The notes beneath the pieces were generated by a model. That model was not told where the DNA came from. It made no database searches and was given only the letters and a program-made list of their open reading frames with translations. 64,000 nt of DNA from Clusia tigrina (lineage: Eukaryota > Arthropoda > Insecta > Diptera > Clusiidae): NCBI GenBank assembly GCA_920105625.2, contig OV050030.1, forward strand, positions 28,948,516 through 29,012,515, in the 5' to 3' direction. Below, one piece after another: positions 12,310 through 22,223 of this stretch; positions within the stretch are counted from its first letter, which is position 1; the number at the start of each line of letters is the position of its first letter. The translations under genes were made by a program, and so were the position numbers.

Positions 12310-12348
12310 GATAAAGAGCCTGTACGAAAAAGTTGTCTATCAGTTCTC
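12310..12348 (+). promoter_or_regulatory. TATA-like box and initiator of the OBP gene
   Basis: A TATA-like gataaaga starts at 12310, and an arthropod-type initiator TCAGTT places +1 at A12342. The 31 bp spacing is what is expected of a TATA/Inr pair. This predicts a 52 nt 5' leader before the signal-peptide frame at 12394. Confidence 0.5.
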
Positions 12349-12393
12349 TTTTTTGCGTGTGGCTAAGAAAACAGTAAATAAAAATTTTTGAAA

Positions 12394-12902
12394 GTGAAGT
12401 TCATCGTTGCAGTCGCTTATATCGTGTTAGTCGCCTCGGATGACCGTCTATCCGACGTAATTGGACCAGTTGTAAGTTGGACCTTGGGAAGAAGAAAAAA
12501 TTTATAAATTTTATTATTTATAATTATTGTTTAAAATTCGTTTTTCTTCTATAGTTAAGTCCAGATCAAGCTGCGATTTATGACGAAGTAACGAAAAGTT
12601 GTGCACTGATACATGGTGTCCCAAAGAATACCTTACCCTTATTAAATGCGCGGAAAGATATTAACGACAATATAACCGAAAACAAAAATTGCTTCATAGA
12701 TTGTGTCCTGAAGAAATTTAAGGATAATAACAGTGGTATCATTAGTGATGATACATTAGTGTCTATATTTGATTACTATGGTGCGGAAACTGTGGAAAAA
12801 GTAAAAAGATGCTGCTTCGGGAAAGCAATTGATACCTGTGAAGAGGCATATGTATTTTATGAGTGTTTTAAGACGACAAGGAATCATTTAAGTGATTGTT
12901 AA
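12394..12902 (+). CDS. Odorant-binding protein (PBP/GOBP family), two exons, start codon GTG
   Basis: Exon 1 (12394-12471, 26 codons) encodes a signal peptide, VKFIVAVAYIVLVAS. An 83 bp phase-0 intron (12472-12554) has GTAAGT at the donor and a pyrimidine tract plus ATAG at the acceptor. Exon 2 (12555-12902) gives 115 residues and ends in TAA, for 141 codons in total. Six cysteines fit the classical insect odorant-binding pattern: C42, C72, C76, C112 (or C113), C121, C130, with the diagnostic three-residue gap C2-C3 and eight-residue gap C5-C6; C113 and C141 are extra. Such proteins are secreted, disulfide-bonded helical carriers of hydrophobic ligands in sensillum lymph and other fluids. The first codon of the signal-peptide frame is GTG. 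There is no in-frame ATG in either exon and a TAA lies just upstream, so it may be a young null allele, a sequencing difference, a non-AUG start, or a gene with an unrecognised upstream exon whose last base is A (A|TG at 12395). The lone early intron is like Drosophila Obp56-type genes; that placement is tentative. Confidence 0.85.
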
Positions 12903-12912
12903 TATATGTTTA

Positions 12913-12933
12913 AATAAATACAGTTTCAATAAA
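12913..12933 (+). terminator. Tandem poly(A) signals of the OBP gene
   Basis: Two AATAAA hexamers, 12913-12918 and 12928-12933, start 11 and 26 nt after the TAA stop codon. They predict a very short 3' untranslated region. Confidence 0.6.
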
Positions 12934-13247
12934 TCCAACGATTTATGCACATATATGTTATCACAATGTAAATTTGATTATTGTAGGGATTCATAAACAG
13001 ATCGCTATAAACTGAGGGTATTCGCACCTGATGAAGAGTATTTGCTTTATACCTTTCCTCAATTAACGTCTTTAAATCTGATTTACGGGTTCTTTAACCA
13101 TGATCGAGCATTGTTTGTTTCATCCACAAAGTTACTGTTATAATTGTACATTTTTGCAACTTCTATGCTTGTCTCTTATTAATCCACTTTTCAATCTTCT
13201 TCTATTTTGGTATTTATAATATTACATTTATTATTGGTATCTGACAT
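12934..13247. other. Non-coding sequence downstream of the OBP gene
   Basis: No gene or repeat recognised between the poly(A) signals and the SINE-like copy. Confidence 0.5.
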
Positions 13248-13405
13248 GATAATTAATTATGTTTTTAGTGGTTTGGAGAATTCAGTACTACTAACTGAGG
13301 ACGATTCGAAGACAAAAGATTTAGAAAGAAGCATTTCGTGACCATTCCCTACGTAGGATTCAAACACGCACCAGGCCAACTGTGAGTTTCTAAATAAGTT
13401 TGTGG
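13248..13405 (-). mobile_element. SINE-like copy 2 (tRNA-type B box)
   Basis: Read on the minus strand this repeats the block order of the copy at 7205: ttagaaactcaca, a B-box-like gtgtttgaatcctac, aaatgcttctttcta, cttcgaatcg, and the terminal ataattaattat followed by an AATAAT-type tail. The gtttgaatcc core is closer to the tRNA B-box consensus than that of copy 1. Differences throughout suggest an old insertion. Confidence 0.55.
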
Positions 13406-14344
13406 AAAAGAATTAATAAACACAAAAGAACATCCGAGTTTTGTGTTATTATGAAAATATTCCCCAATTGATTTAAGTTACTCGTAGAATCAATCATGAA
13501 TGAGAATTATTGTGAAATTTATTGTTCAATATGGCATTGTAACCATTTCTTTCTATTATGTAAATATAGACAATCTAATTCGAAATGTTCTATCGGACAA
13601 TACAGTAGCCTTTATTTTGGAGAAAGCTGATAGTTGTCCTCACTTGTACGACACTGTGTTCATTACAAATAAGAAAAACAAATATTTTTTATAATTCGTT
13701 TGAGAATCTTCTTGTTTGTAAAAAGATTTTCATACTAGACTGGAAATAAGTAACATAAATAGAAAATACTTATAAACCATTCGCTGGCTTATTCAGTTTG
13801 GACTTCAAGGGCCTTAGGGTATAAAAACAATTAATTTTCTCTGAGTGTTGGTTGCTATCCAAATCCGATTCTACAAAGCCAATTCGCTTGGTTTGGCACT
13901 CTTTACTAATTACATTAAGAGATTTTTTCAGTTCTTACACTGAAATTATACTTTGTAGAGACCCCATGCATGAAATTGAGTTGGAACTTTTGTTCTATTC
14001 TATTATTTTATCTTCTGTCGTAAGTGTAAAATTCTCGAAATGTATTGTTTAATAAAAAGTATTGTAAATATTAATTTTAATTTAATTTACACAGCGGTTG
14101 TTTTTCAATTCTGTTGAAAATTCAAAATTTTATAAAACCTCCCATTCAGTTAGGCCACAAACTTACCTGAACACGTTCTTAATATTGCCATATTTATTGT
14201 TATAGCTGTGTTTGCTAATTTAACAATGTTTTTGGTTGCACAGCATTTTCTGACATTTAAAATATTATATATGAGGATTATGGTAGAAATATCAAGCTAA
14301 GCATTTACTTGAGAAAACGAAAGTAGAAAAAGTTGTGAATCAAA
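13406..14344. other. Non-coding stretch with only weak open frames
   Basis: Short frames at 13500-13694 and 13852-14052 have no recognisable motif. A TATA-like ggtataaaaaca at about 13818 has no associated gene that I can identify. Confidence 0.5.
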
Positions 14345-14479
14345 ATTAGGATAGGTTAGGGTAGGTTACACTGGCTGGATGTTAACTGGTTACTCATAGA
14401 CCTGCAATGCCCGTTGCGATGTCAGTTGGATATCCATTTAAATATCATAATATAAAGCAGTGAAAGAGAGACGCTCTTA

Positions 14480-15056
14480 GCAAAATTTAAGAGCGGGACC
14501 ATCCCCATTGCTGAGATCTCGTCAAGTCCCACAAACCAGTGGGCTCACAGGTGTATCTGACACGCTTTTCAGATTGTGGGGCATAGGCACAGGAGATGCT
14601 ACAAAGCTTCCTTTGGGCCCTGCTCCCCACATTTCCCACAATCGTCGTTGTTCGTAAGTCCCTTCCTTTTTGTCTTTACCGCCGTCAGTGTGCCTTCAAT
14701 CATTCTGCTATCTTTTTCTGGAGTGCCAGTATAGACTTGGTTTGCTAAGTACCGTACGATGTGCTCATGAGACTTGCGTTTTTGTATTGGGAGATACTCC
14801 ACCTTGCTTCCGCTTTCCTCATCATACAATCTTCAACATTGTTATTAATCATCTGTAGATGCGTCAGTACTTTGCTTTCTTGCTCATTCGGCAGTTGGAT
14901 ACCGCCCGAAGAAATGCGACTGTGATGTAGGTTAAACTGCAGAACCCTCAGCTTTCGCTTTTGGCTCCTTCTCGGTTGGCTATAGTCACCAGCTCTAATG
15001 ATTTTCCATCTCTTCAGTACGGTTGAGGGAGACTTCAAGGATCTCTTCAATATCAA
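14480..15056 (-). pseudogene. LINE ORF2 remnant: endonuclease start joined to C-terminal tail
   Basis: The first part includes KLRVLQFNLHHSR, the usual opening of a LINE APE endonuclease (…LQxNLxxSR). Within about 80 codons the sequence changes frame to NNDDCGKCGEQGPKEAL, then (after a TAG) HLLCLCP, the CxxC…HxxxC-type tail found at the C terminus of RNase H-bearing LINEs. It ends with LDEISAMGMVPLLNFAKSV before stops. Roughly 700-900 residues of endonuclease, reverse transcriptase and RNase H must be absent, so no enzyme can be made. Confidence 0.6.
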
Positions 15057-15069
15057 GCTCCCTCTCCAC

Positions 15070-16180
15070 CTGCCGTCTCAAGTGTGTTAGTCGGATGTCA
15101 TTTTTTTAGACGGAGATACACACTGCCTGCGCCCCTTGCAATCTCCCTGATCCGCGTATAGAGTATATCTTCGGTCAACTGATTGATTTGGAGGATATAC
15201 ATTTATCCCTCGGCCGTTCTCGTTGCCTTTTTGACTCGCTCCACTGTCCAGTCATCCGTTGGTGGATACGGTTTTTATAGTTTGAGCAGCCGAAGAACAT
15301 TGTCCGGCTTTACCATTCGAGGAATAAAGCTGGGATACTACTCCGGTCCACTATTTCTAATTTCGCACTATCCCTGACGCCTTGGAGCATCTTTAATACA
15401 TTTCAGAACTTTCACCCTGTTCAAACAGTCAGATCAATCAAATTATGGGATTGGCGCATCCGGATTAGAGTCCATTTTGCAAAACAAGACTTCCAGTAGC
15501 TTCATTTCCACGTTTTCTTCATCAAGTCCAAGCGCGTTACTACGGTCGATCAGTCCCATGATCAAATATCTTCTGGCAACTTCAGTGGCCGCAGCTGCTG
15601 CTCCGAACGTGCTTGGTTTGCGGGTAATTTGTGTTAGCTTGTCAACCCGCTTCTCAATACTCTCTTTTCACTTAGGTCTCTTGCTGGAGGGGTCTTCTCT
15701 TTCCGCGTTGCTTTGACATTTGCTCACTATAGCTTCCTCGATTCGATTTGCGAACAATGGATCCGAGTGTGCTCATCTTAACAGCCCTGAAATGCCCACC
15801 CGACCCTTTTCTATAGTGTCTTTGGCTAAAGCCAACATCTCCATATCTTCTTTTGTGAGGTTGGACTTGTCCGTCAGACGACCGCATACTCTCACCGCTG
15901 CTTTGCAGGTGGCATTCGCCTTCATCCCCTCTCAGCTTTTCAGTTTACTCCGAGGCCCATTCCTGCTAGCCTGTCTGGCACCTGCGGAGTGCACCGGAGA
16001 GAGTAGAAGAGCATATTTGTCTGCGGTTTTAACGCTGGGAACGCTTTCGTGGTCCGAATCTGCAAGGAAACCAGCAGCCATTTGGTGAGCTTTGACGTGG
16101 CACGAGTTTGAAATTGGCAGTAGCTTTTTAACTACTGGAGCCTGCTCCAACCCCGGAACAGATGCATCCGCTGACAGCAC
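15070..16180 (-). pseudogene. LINE ORF1 (gag-like) with nonsense mutation
   Basis: The minus-strand frame begins near LSADASVPGLEQAP and continues through NLTKEDMEMLALAKDTIEK and GRVGISGLLR. A TGA follows at about 15782, in a position where Trp is likely because AHSDPLFANRIEEAIVS continues in frame. A further conserved block FGAAAAATEVARRYLIMGL and GLDEENVEMKLLEVLF lies at 15500-15600. The frame is then lost, although residual similarity runs to about 15070. This type of ORF1 binds LINE RNA. The copy is inactive. Confidence 0.6.
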
Positions 16181-16609
16181 AGTTACTTTAATAGTGGACG
16201 CCTACATTCATCGCCCAAATTTGCAAGGTGGATATGAAGCCTACCTGGTTTACACCTGCGAGGTCGATACAGCTAAAAGAATTTTTCCCAACCCAAATCA
16301 AAATTATGTAATCGATTACTTGTTTAAATCTTGAAATCCACTGAAGCAATTTTAACACTGACGGGTTCCATAATCCAGTTGTAAGTAATACTATTCTCAC
16401 AATCACGGTTTCGAAATACTTCATTGAAAATATTTTTCCCGTTTGCTCCCCTGGTTCCCTTTCTTGCTAGTAGTTATTCTCCCAAACCCTTTCGGACACA
16501 ATTAATTATTGTTTAAAGTGTTAAAATATAAATAATTTTGAAACTATTTACGCACTGCATTAAATTTGGAACATGTTTTTAAAGCTTCAATAAAATTTTA
16601 AAAAAACGA

Positions 16610-17265
16610 GTAAAGAAGTCTGAAGTCGGGTTAGACCGACTACGAAATACCCTTTACCTTTTCTTGAGCGTGCGAGTTCAACAATGGAGATGTTTTCTTC
16701 ATAAATCGTCATTAGGAGCATATCTACGGTTATTTTCAGTAGGGTACCTTGAATTGATTATATCGACCCCATTTCTTGCTTCGTAGTGTCAATATAACAA
16801 CTAATATAAAATTTCGTCCAAAAATATTGTATAGGTCGAAAGTTATAATAATATGCCAATAGTGGGCGTGGCTGTAAAAATAACACGCCCATTTTTTGTG
16901 TGGTGTTTAATGTTAGTACCCGCAACCTTCCTGTGAAATTTCGTTGAAAAATCTTTAATAGGAACCTAGTAATGATTTTTGGCTAATTGTGGGCGTGTCA
17001 GTAGTAATAATCTGCCCATATTTGGAATGCGTGCTAGTACAGACCCAGTGTATACATATACCAATTTGGTTTCATATATCAACATTAGAAGCATAGATAG
17101 AGTAGTTGTCTTTAAATGGGGTCCCCAAAGTTAATTATATGGGAGGGAGGCGTATCCTTCATCTGATCGACCCCGAATCTTGTATATGGCTAATAGGTCA
17201 TAATTTATAAAAATGTGCCAATAGTTTGCGTGGCTGCGAAAATAACCCGCCAATTTTTTGTGGGG
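16610..17265 (+). repeat. Interspersed repeat X, non-coding
   Basis: This repeat is marked by gaagtctgaagtcgggtta at its start and blocks such as gccaatagtgggcgtggc and ttgtgggcgtgtcag. It contains an internal partial duplication: 16850-16912 and 17213-17265 share gccaatagt…gcgtggctg…aaaataac…cc…attttttgtg. A second, broken copy lies in reverse orientation at 33870-34168 plus 35701-35795. No reading frame is conserved between copies, so it is probably a dispersed non-autonomous repeat. Confidence 0.6.
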
Positions 17266-17605
17266 TGGTTCGGGTCTTCTCCAATCCGTTATACCAAGGA
17301 TGGTTAGAGTTTCCTCGACTTGGTCCTTCCATCGAAGACAAGTTTGTCCCCTACGTCGTCGTGCAGCAGATCCCGTTTCGAACTCCTTTTTCGCTGGAGC
17401 TGTTTCGTCCAGACGCACGGCATGTCCAAGCCAGCGCAGACGTTGTATAGTGATGCGTCTGATTATGCCAATTCCGTAAAGCTCGTACAGTTGTTTGTTC
17501 ATCCAAATACGTTAGGCGTCGCCGACACTAACAGGACCGAAGATTTTACGAAGAATTTTCGTCTCGACCACCATCAGGAATTTGAGGAACCTTGGAGTGC
17601 GTAGT
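17265..17605 (-). pseudogene. RTE-like LINE C-terminal fragment
   Basis: The minus-strand frame reads VVETKILRKIFGPVSVGDA, a TAA, then MNKQLYELYG and RRITIQRLRWLGHAVRLDE, followed by a basic Gly/Arg stretch and WKDQVEETLTILGITDWRR. The 'IQRLRWLGHVxRM' block followed by a basic region and 'W.DQV' is the familiar C terminus of RTE/BovB-type and related LINE polyproteins. Only about 110 codons survive. The fragment is fused to repeat X at its C-terminal side and to the CR1-like LINE at its other side. Confidence 0.65.
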
Positions 17606-19259
17606 AGTGATAATACTATCTGCAAGTTGGATCCCAGCATTATGTGTGATGCCTTTGCTTCCCCGGGATCATGTGGCTCGGTTTCTCAGCCTGCTCTTGG
17701 AATATTTTGTTCTGCCACGTCTACTTTTCAGTTCTGCTGTGTCCGTGAGGCTGATGTGGGGCGATGTCTGATGAGGGTTAAGTCAAATGCAATTGGTGAG
17801 GATGGCTTGCCGGTTAAGTTTCTTAAGATTATATTACCATTTATTCTTAGTCCCTTGACCCACATTATTAATCATTGCTTTACGACTTCGTGCTTTCCTA
17901 GTGCTTGGAAAGTTGGTATCGTTATTCCAGTAGCTAAGAAATCCTCTGCATTGGAGCCAGGTGATTTTGGACCTATTAGTATTTTACCTTCTCTATCAAA
18001 GGTTTGTGAATCACTCATGGCTGAGCAAATTTCAGGTTACTTTCATCAAAACAATCTTTTCTCTCCTTTGCAGTCTGGTTTTAGATCGGGTCACAGTTGT
18101 GCGACTGCTATGCTTAAGGTTATGGATGATGTTCGGGAAATGTATGACCAAGGTCTTCTTACTTTTCTATGTCTCCTGGATTTCTCCAAGGCTTTTGATA
18201 GCGTTAATCATTCGTTGCTTTGTTTAAAATTAAAGCGGTACTATGGGTTTTGTGACAGTGCAGTTGGCCTCATAAATAGTTATTTAACAATGAGAATGCA
18301 GCGAGTAAAGGCGGGCAATATCTATTCTGATTATAGGCATGTTTTTTCGGGTGTTCCACAGGGATCGATTCTTGGCCCACTCCTGTTTACTATATTTTCA
18401 AATGACATTTTCGGTATGTAAATACGTAAATATACATGCATATGCTGATGACCTACAGATTTATCTTTCTCGGCGCATGGAGTATATTGATGACTTGACT
18501 CTTAAAATGAATGAAGATCTAAATTCTATATTTGATTGGTCAAAAAGAAATGGACTTTTCCTAATTCCGTTAAAATCCTATGTTTTACCAATCTTGAAGA
18601 AGAAAGTAGAATTGGACAAACTTCCTTTGATCTATATTGGTGGCGCTCAGCTGAAATTCGTTGAGAGATCATGTAGTTTGGGCTTTCATATTAATTCTTC
18701 TTTCACTTGCACTGATCAAGTAAATAGTATTGTGAAAAAAGTTTTTTTTGTGCTGAGACAGTTACGGATGTCAGCAGAGTTTACCCCTGTCGAGACTAGG
18801 AGAATGTTGGTTAAGCAGCTGGTTGTACCGATAATTTGCTATTAAGAGCTTGTATATAGTAAGTTGGATTCTAACTGCCTACATAAAATACAAGTTGTGT
18901 TTAACTATGCCACACGATATGTGTTTGGATTACGTGGGTTTGACCATATAACTTCCTGGAAGACAAGTGTTCTTGGATGCAGTATTGACAACTACTTGTG
19001 GATCAGAAATGGTATTTTACTTCCCAAGCTGATTATCACGAGAACTCCTAATTATCTCTTTGAGAAACTTCAGCAGAGCCAATCAAAAAGAAGTCGGTGC
19101 ATGATAATACCTAAATTTGCCTATTCTAATTCAACTCGATACTTTTTCATTAATGCCATCAGGATCTGGAATTCGCTGCCTTCAGCTGTGAGAGGCGTGG
19201 CAGGGATTAGTGAGTTTAAGCATTTAGTGTTCCAGTACTTTTGTCGAGAGCTACCATAG
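17605..19259 (+). pseudogene. CR1-like reverse transcriptase, one frameshift and one stop
   Basis: Motifs in order are MRVKSNAIGEDGLPVKFLK, the loop PGDFGPISILPSLSKVCE, FRSGHSCATAML, LLDFSKAFDSVNHSL, FSGVPQGSILGPLLF and, after a 1 nt-type frame change near 18412, HAYADDLQIYLS. The catalytic YADD is intact. A TAA at 18843-18845 interrupts the C-terminal region, which then continues in frame through INAIRIWNSLPSAVRG to 19259. The 'FSKAFDSVNH' and 'AYADDLQIY' wording is typical of the CR1/jockey supergroup. It is relatively young-looking compared with other relics here, having only two visible lesions. Confidence 0.8.
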
Positions 19260-19545
19260 GGCTATCTAAATTTTACCCTTGAAAATAACCAAATATATCT
19301 TTTATTATTATTTTCTGTCTGTATTCTTTTATTTATTATTGTATTAATTTATTAATTTATTTATTTATTATTTATTATTTATTACTTATTTACTTATTCA
19401 TTTTTTTATTTATCTATTTAATTAGTTGCTAATTTAATTTAATATATATATATATTAATAACTGATATATAGTTATATATTAAAAGACTTTGTCTTATGT
19501 TATAACTTTAAACAATAAATTGAAATTTAAATTGAAATCAGTCTG
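17605..19545 (+). mobile_element. CR1-like LINE, 5'-truncated
   Basis: Reverse transcriptase and C-terminal domain followed by a T-rich, TTATT-repetitive 3' region, ending near gaaatttaaattgaaatc. There is no RNase H domain and no LTR. A different member of the same group lies at 56640-58527. Confidence 0.75.
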
Positions 19546-20217
19546 CGACACGACTCATTCTTCTGTGGCAGCATCAGTCTGCGACACAACCCATGCATCT
19601 GCGCCACAAATCCGCATCCATCATTACTGAATTATTCATATATCATCAATACGATCAGAATTAGGCTAATTCTAATTTGAGTCCCGAATGACACAATCGT
19701 TTTTGCATAAATGCATCCAACCCAGCCATTATCTGATTCGAATTAAAATTAGCGTCCATGGACTGCCTAAAAGAAAACTAAGAAAATGATAATGCCCTTG
19801 ACTTTTGTAGACAAAGATCCCCATGAGCAATATAAAGTCTGCTTGCCTCTGCTAATCAAAAGCTAATGCCCAACTCAGTCTCTATCTGACAGAAACTTAA
19901 TAAACAATAATGCACTTGGCATTTGAAGCACACACACACAATATTACCTTGCCTCGCCTTCCCCATTCCTAACTAAACCAATTAGCACCCTCAAAAATGC
20001 TAGGCATCATCAATTGAAGAGTGGACTGCCGTGTTGCACCATTAAACTAAAAAACATGTTGTGCTCATGACAAATAGTAGCACAAATATTTTCTTTGTAT
20101 TTTTAATCCTTGGAAATTATACATACACATTTTGTTTCGATTGCTTAGAATGATAAATATTAATACAACGCTTAAACTGTATTTCGTAAATAGTATATTT
20201 ATATTTATTTTTAATTG
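19546..20217. other. Non-coding; short direct repeats and LTR-like signals
   Basis: The phrase cagtctgcgacac occurs twice (about 19549 and 19585), with a third degenerate cgccacaa form. A TATA-like aatataaag at about 19831 and an AATAAA at about 19899 are spaced as in an LTR or a small promoter. I could not define terminal TG…CA ends or a target duplication, so no element is called. Confidence 0.35.
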
Positions 20218-20604
20218 TTAACTATCCACCGATTGCTTAAGTTGGTCGCCGATCTGCGTATGCAGAAACTCCAGAACAGCCAGAATTCGGCGTAAAGAGA
20301 GCAGCTGCCGCTGCTTCGTAGCCCCGCGCCAAAATAGACCAACAGTTAAAGATGGCTTCCGCACAAATACGGTATGCACCTGCCTCGACTGATCTCTCGC
20401 TCTCCACCGCACATCACGGGCTTTCGCACCGTACCTAATGGTAGAACGCAGATATAGACCGACAACGCGGCACCCCAGGTACCAGGCGGAAGCCATCTGA
20501 ACATTAGGATGCGGAGTGAACACACATACTGAAGCAGAAACACCAAAAATCAGTTGCAGACTACTTTGGAAGCTTAAATCCTCATGGTGACAATGAGTAT
20601 TCAT
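20218..20604 (-). CDS. Unrecognised 128-codon open frame, higher GC than surroundings
   Basis: The minus-strand frame opens at 20604 and ends in TAG-free sequence to a stop at 20218-20220. It is rich in Arg, Leu and Val, with blocks GYLGC-like 'ASAWYLGCRVVGLYLR' and 'LSLRRILAVLEFLHTQIG'. Base composition is visibly richer in G+C than the flanks. I do not recognise the family. Its first codons overlap the 5' edge of the jockey LINE at about 20530, so the natural start, if any, is probably inside the frame. It may be an exon fragment or a piece of an unidentified mobile element. Confidence 0.25.
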   Translation of the reverse strand: MNTHCHHEDLSFQSSLQLIFGVSASVCVFTPHPNVQMASAWYLGCRVVGLYLRSTIRYGAKARDVRWRARDQSRQVHTVFVRKPSLTVGLFWRGATKQRQLLSLRRILAVLEFLHTQIGDQLKQSVDS

Positions 20605-21203
20605 TGTGGCGTGCTGCTAAGAAGTTCAAAGGTCCATTACAACATAAGTCACCACTTCGTAAAGATAATGGCAATTGGGCTAAAAGCGATGATGAAAAAT
20701 GCACCACCTTCGCACATCACCTGAGTAATGTCTTCAGTCCAAATCCCCCCATTATATCGTTTGAACCTCGTGAAAAGCCGAGTAGTGGAAACAGTGAGCG
20801 CCTGAAAACTTCAAGGAAGGGGGTAAATAGCATCATTAACGACTCAAATCTTAAAAAAGCACCAGGAATGGATCAGATATCAGCAAACATGATAAAAGAA
20901 TTACCTAAAATAGTTATATCTCACATAGTTACAGTATACAATGCTATTTTACGCAGTGGGCACTATCCTCAATGCTGGACGATTTCGAAAATAATAATTA
21001 TCCCGAAGCCAGGAAAGGATGTTACGCAGGTTTCTTCATATAGACCCATTAGTCTACAGGCCACCTTAACTAAAATCTTCGAAAAAATAGTTCATCGGCA
21101 GGTCTTCCAGCATTTAAATAAAAACAATATAATTCCCCAATACCAATTCGGCTTCCGTGAAAAGCATGGAACGATAGAGCAAGTGCATCGCATACTAAGA
21201 GTT
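20530..21203 (+). pseudogene. Jockey LINE reverse transcriptase, N-terminal half
   Basis: From NEYSLWRAAKKFKGPLQHK through NLKKAPGMDQISANMIKE, the PKPGKDVTQVSSYRPISLQ loop and YQFGFREKHGTIEQVHRI. The open frame is uninterrupted from 20604 and ends because of the inserted element, not because of a point mutation. The start upstream is at about 20530, where the LINE frame first becomes recognisable. It would form the fingers and palm entry of the reverse transcriptase. Confidence 0.8.
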
Positions 21204-21568
21204 ATATGGGCATATCCCAGAAACAGTCTACCAGCCAAAAATTTTTGAACCTTATCCAACTTAATTTTTTTTTTAATGGAGCATTAGAATAGATATCTAA
21301 TTTTATAAATTTATAAAAAAAAATTTATTTCGATGATGATTAATACAAAAATTATTACAAAATCCTACCCTACCTCAGGTCTTTTAATGTTATACAAAAA
21401 AAGTGCAATTGTTTACGTGTTGATATCATTGCTTTAGTATTAACATAGATGGTCCAATCGAAAGTCATATTGTTATTCACTCAATTCTCTTTAATTTTTG
21501 TAAAAAAAAATTTTGTTTACTTTTTTGGGAACAGTAAAATTTGGTATGAAATGCCAGGTAAATTCGTT

Positions 21569-21749
21569 GTAGGGTGCGTAACGGAAAATAAGGTTTTTTT
21601 TATATTGTGAGTACAAAAAAATTTTTTTTTTACAAATCATCTATAATTTTAATTTAAATTAATATCCTGCTTTTGAGAAAAAAAAAATAAAATTCTACAA
21701 TTAAAAACCAAAAAATTACAGCATATTCATTTCTGTAGCGTGCGTAACG
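21569..21749 (+). repeat. Left subterminal 15-mer repeats (two copies)
   Basis: gtagggtgcgtaacg at 21569-21583 and gtagcgtgcgtaacg at 21735-21749. They match the four copies at the right end in sequence and orientation, as expected of transposase-binding sites. Confidence 0.7.
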
Positions 21750-22223
21750 ATTTGAGTTCTCCCAAAAATTACAATAAAAACCTTTGCAATTTTTATTCTG
21801 TTTTCTTATCACTTCGCTTCTTAAATCTATTCTTAGCCTACTATAATGAGCAGAGCAACAACAATTTCGTTTACTTTGTTGGTACCATACGCGTAGCAAG
21901 GGGTATGTTGACAAACTTTTTAGCCCCTCCGCCCCCAAACCTATAGATTTTTTGTAATACATTGATGAATAACAATAATTTTGTGCGGGGGGAGGGGGAG
22001 GGCTATTGCACCCCTCACTACCCGAGGATATCTATTGCCCCGCTAATGGTTCGTACCGATTGGCGATTCCTTTTCTTAAACGGTAAATTTCACGTTGTCT
22101 CGCCTTTGGTTTCGTTTGAATCATCTGCAATTATCTTTCAGGGTCAGTTTAGATTATCGGCATGTTGGTACCACACAAAATTGTTTGCTTACAGTATAAT
22201 TTTTATTAATAACAGTTGAAAAA

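Larger units (their letters stand above)
14345..16200 (-). mobile_element. RNase H-bearing-type LINE, internally deleted
   Basis: On the minus strand there is a gag-like ORF1, then the first residues of an ORF2 endonuclease, then directly a C-terminal Cys/His tail of ORF2. The reverse transcriptase and most of the endonuclease are missing. The layout fits a member of the R1/LOA/I supergroup that suffered a large internal deletion. The exact clade is not resolved. Confidence 0.65.

Noticed and set aside
13818..14052. TATA-like motif followed by a 66-codon frame
   Set aside because: No signal peptide, domain, splice sites or poly(A) signal in the right place; likely chance in AT-rich DNA.
19546..20040. 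Second solo LTR with TATA and AATAAA
   Set aside because: No TG…CA termini or target duplication could be defined.
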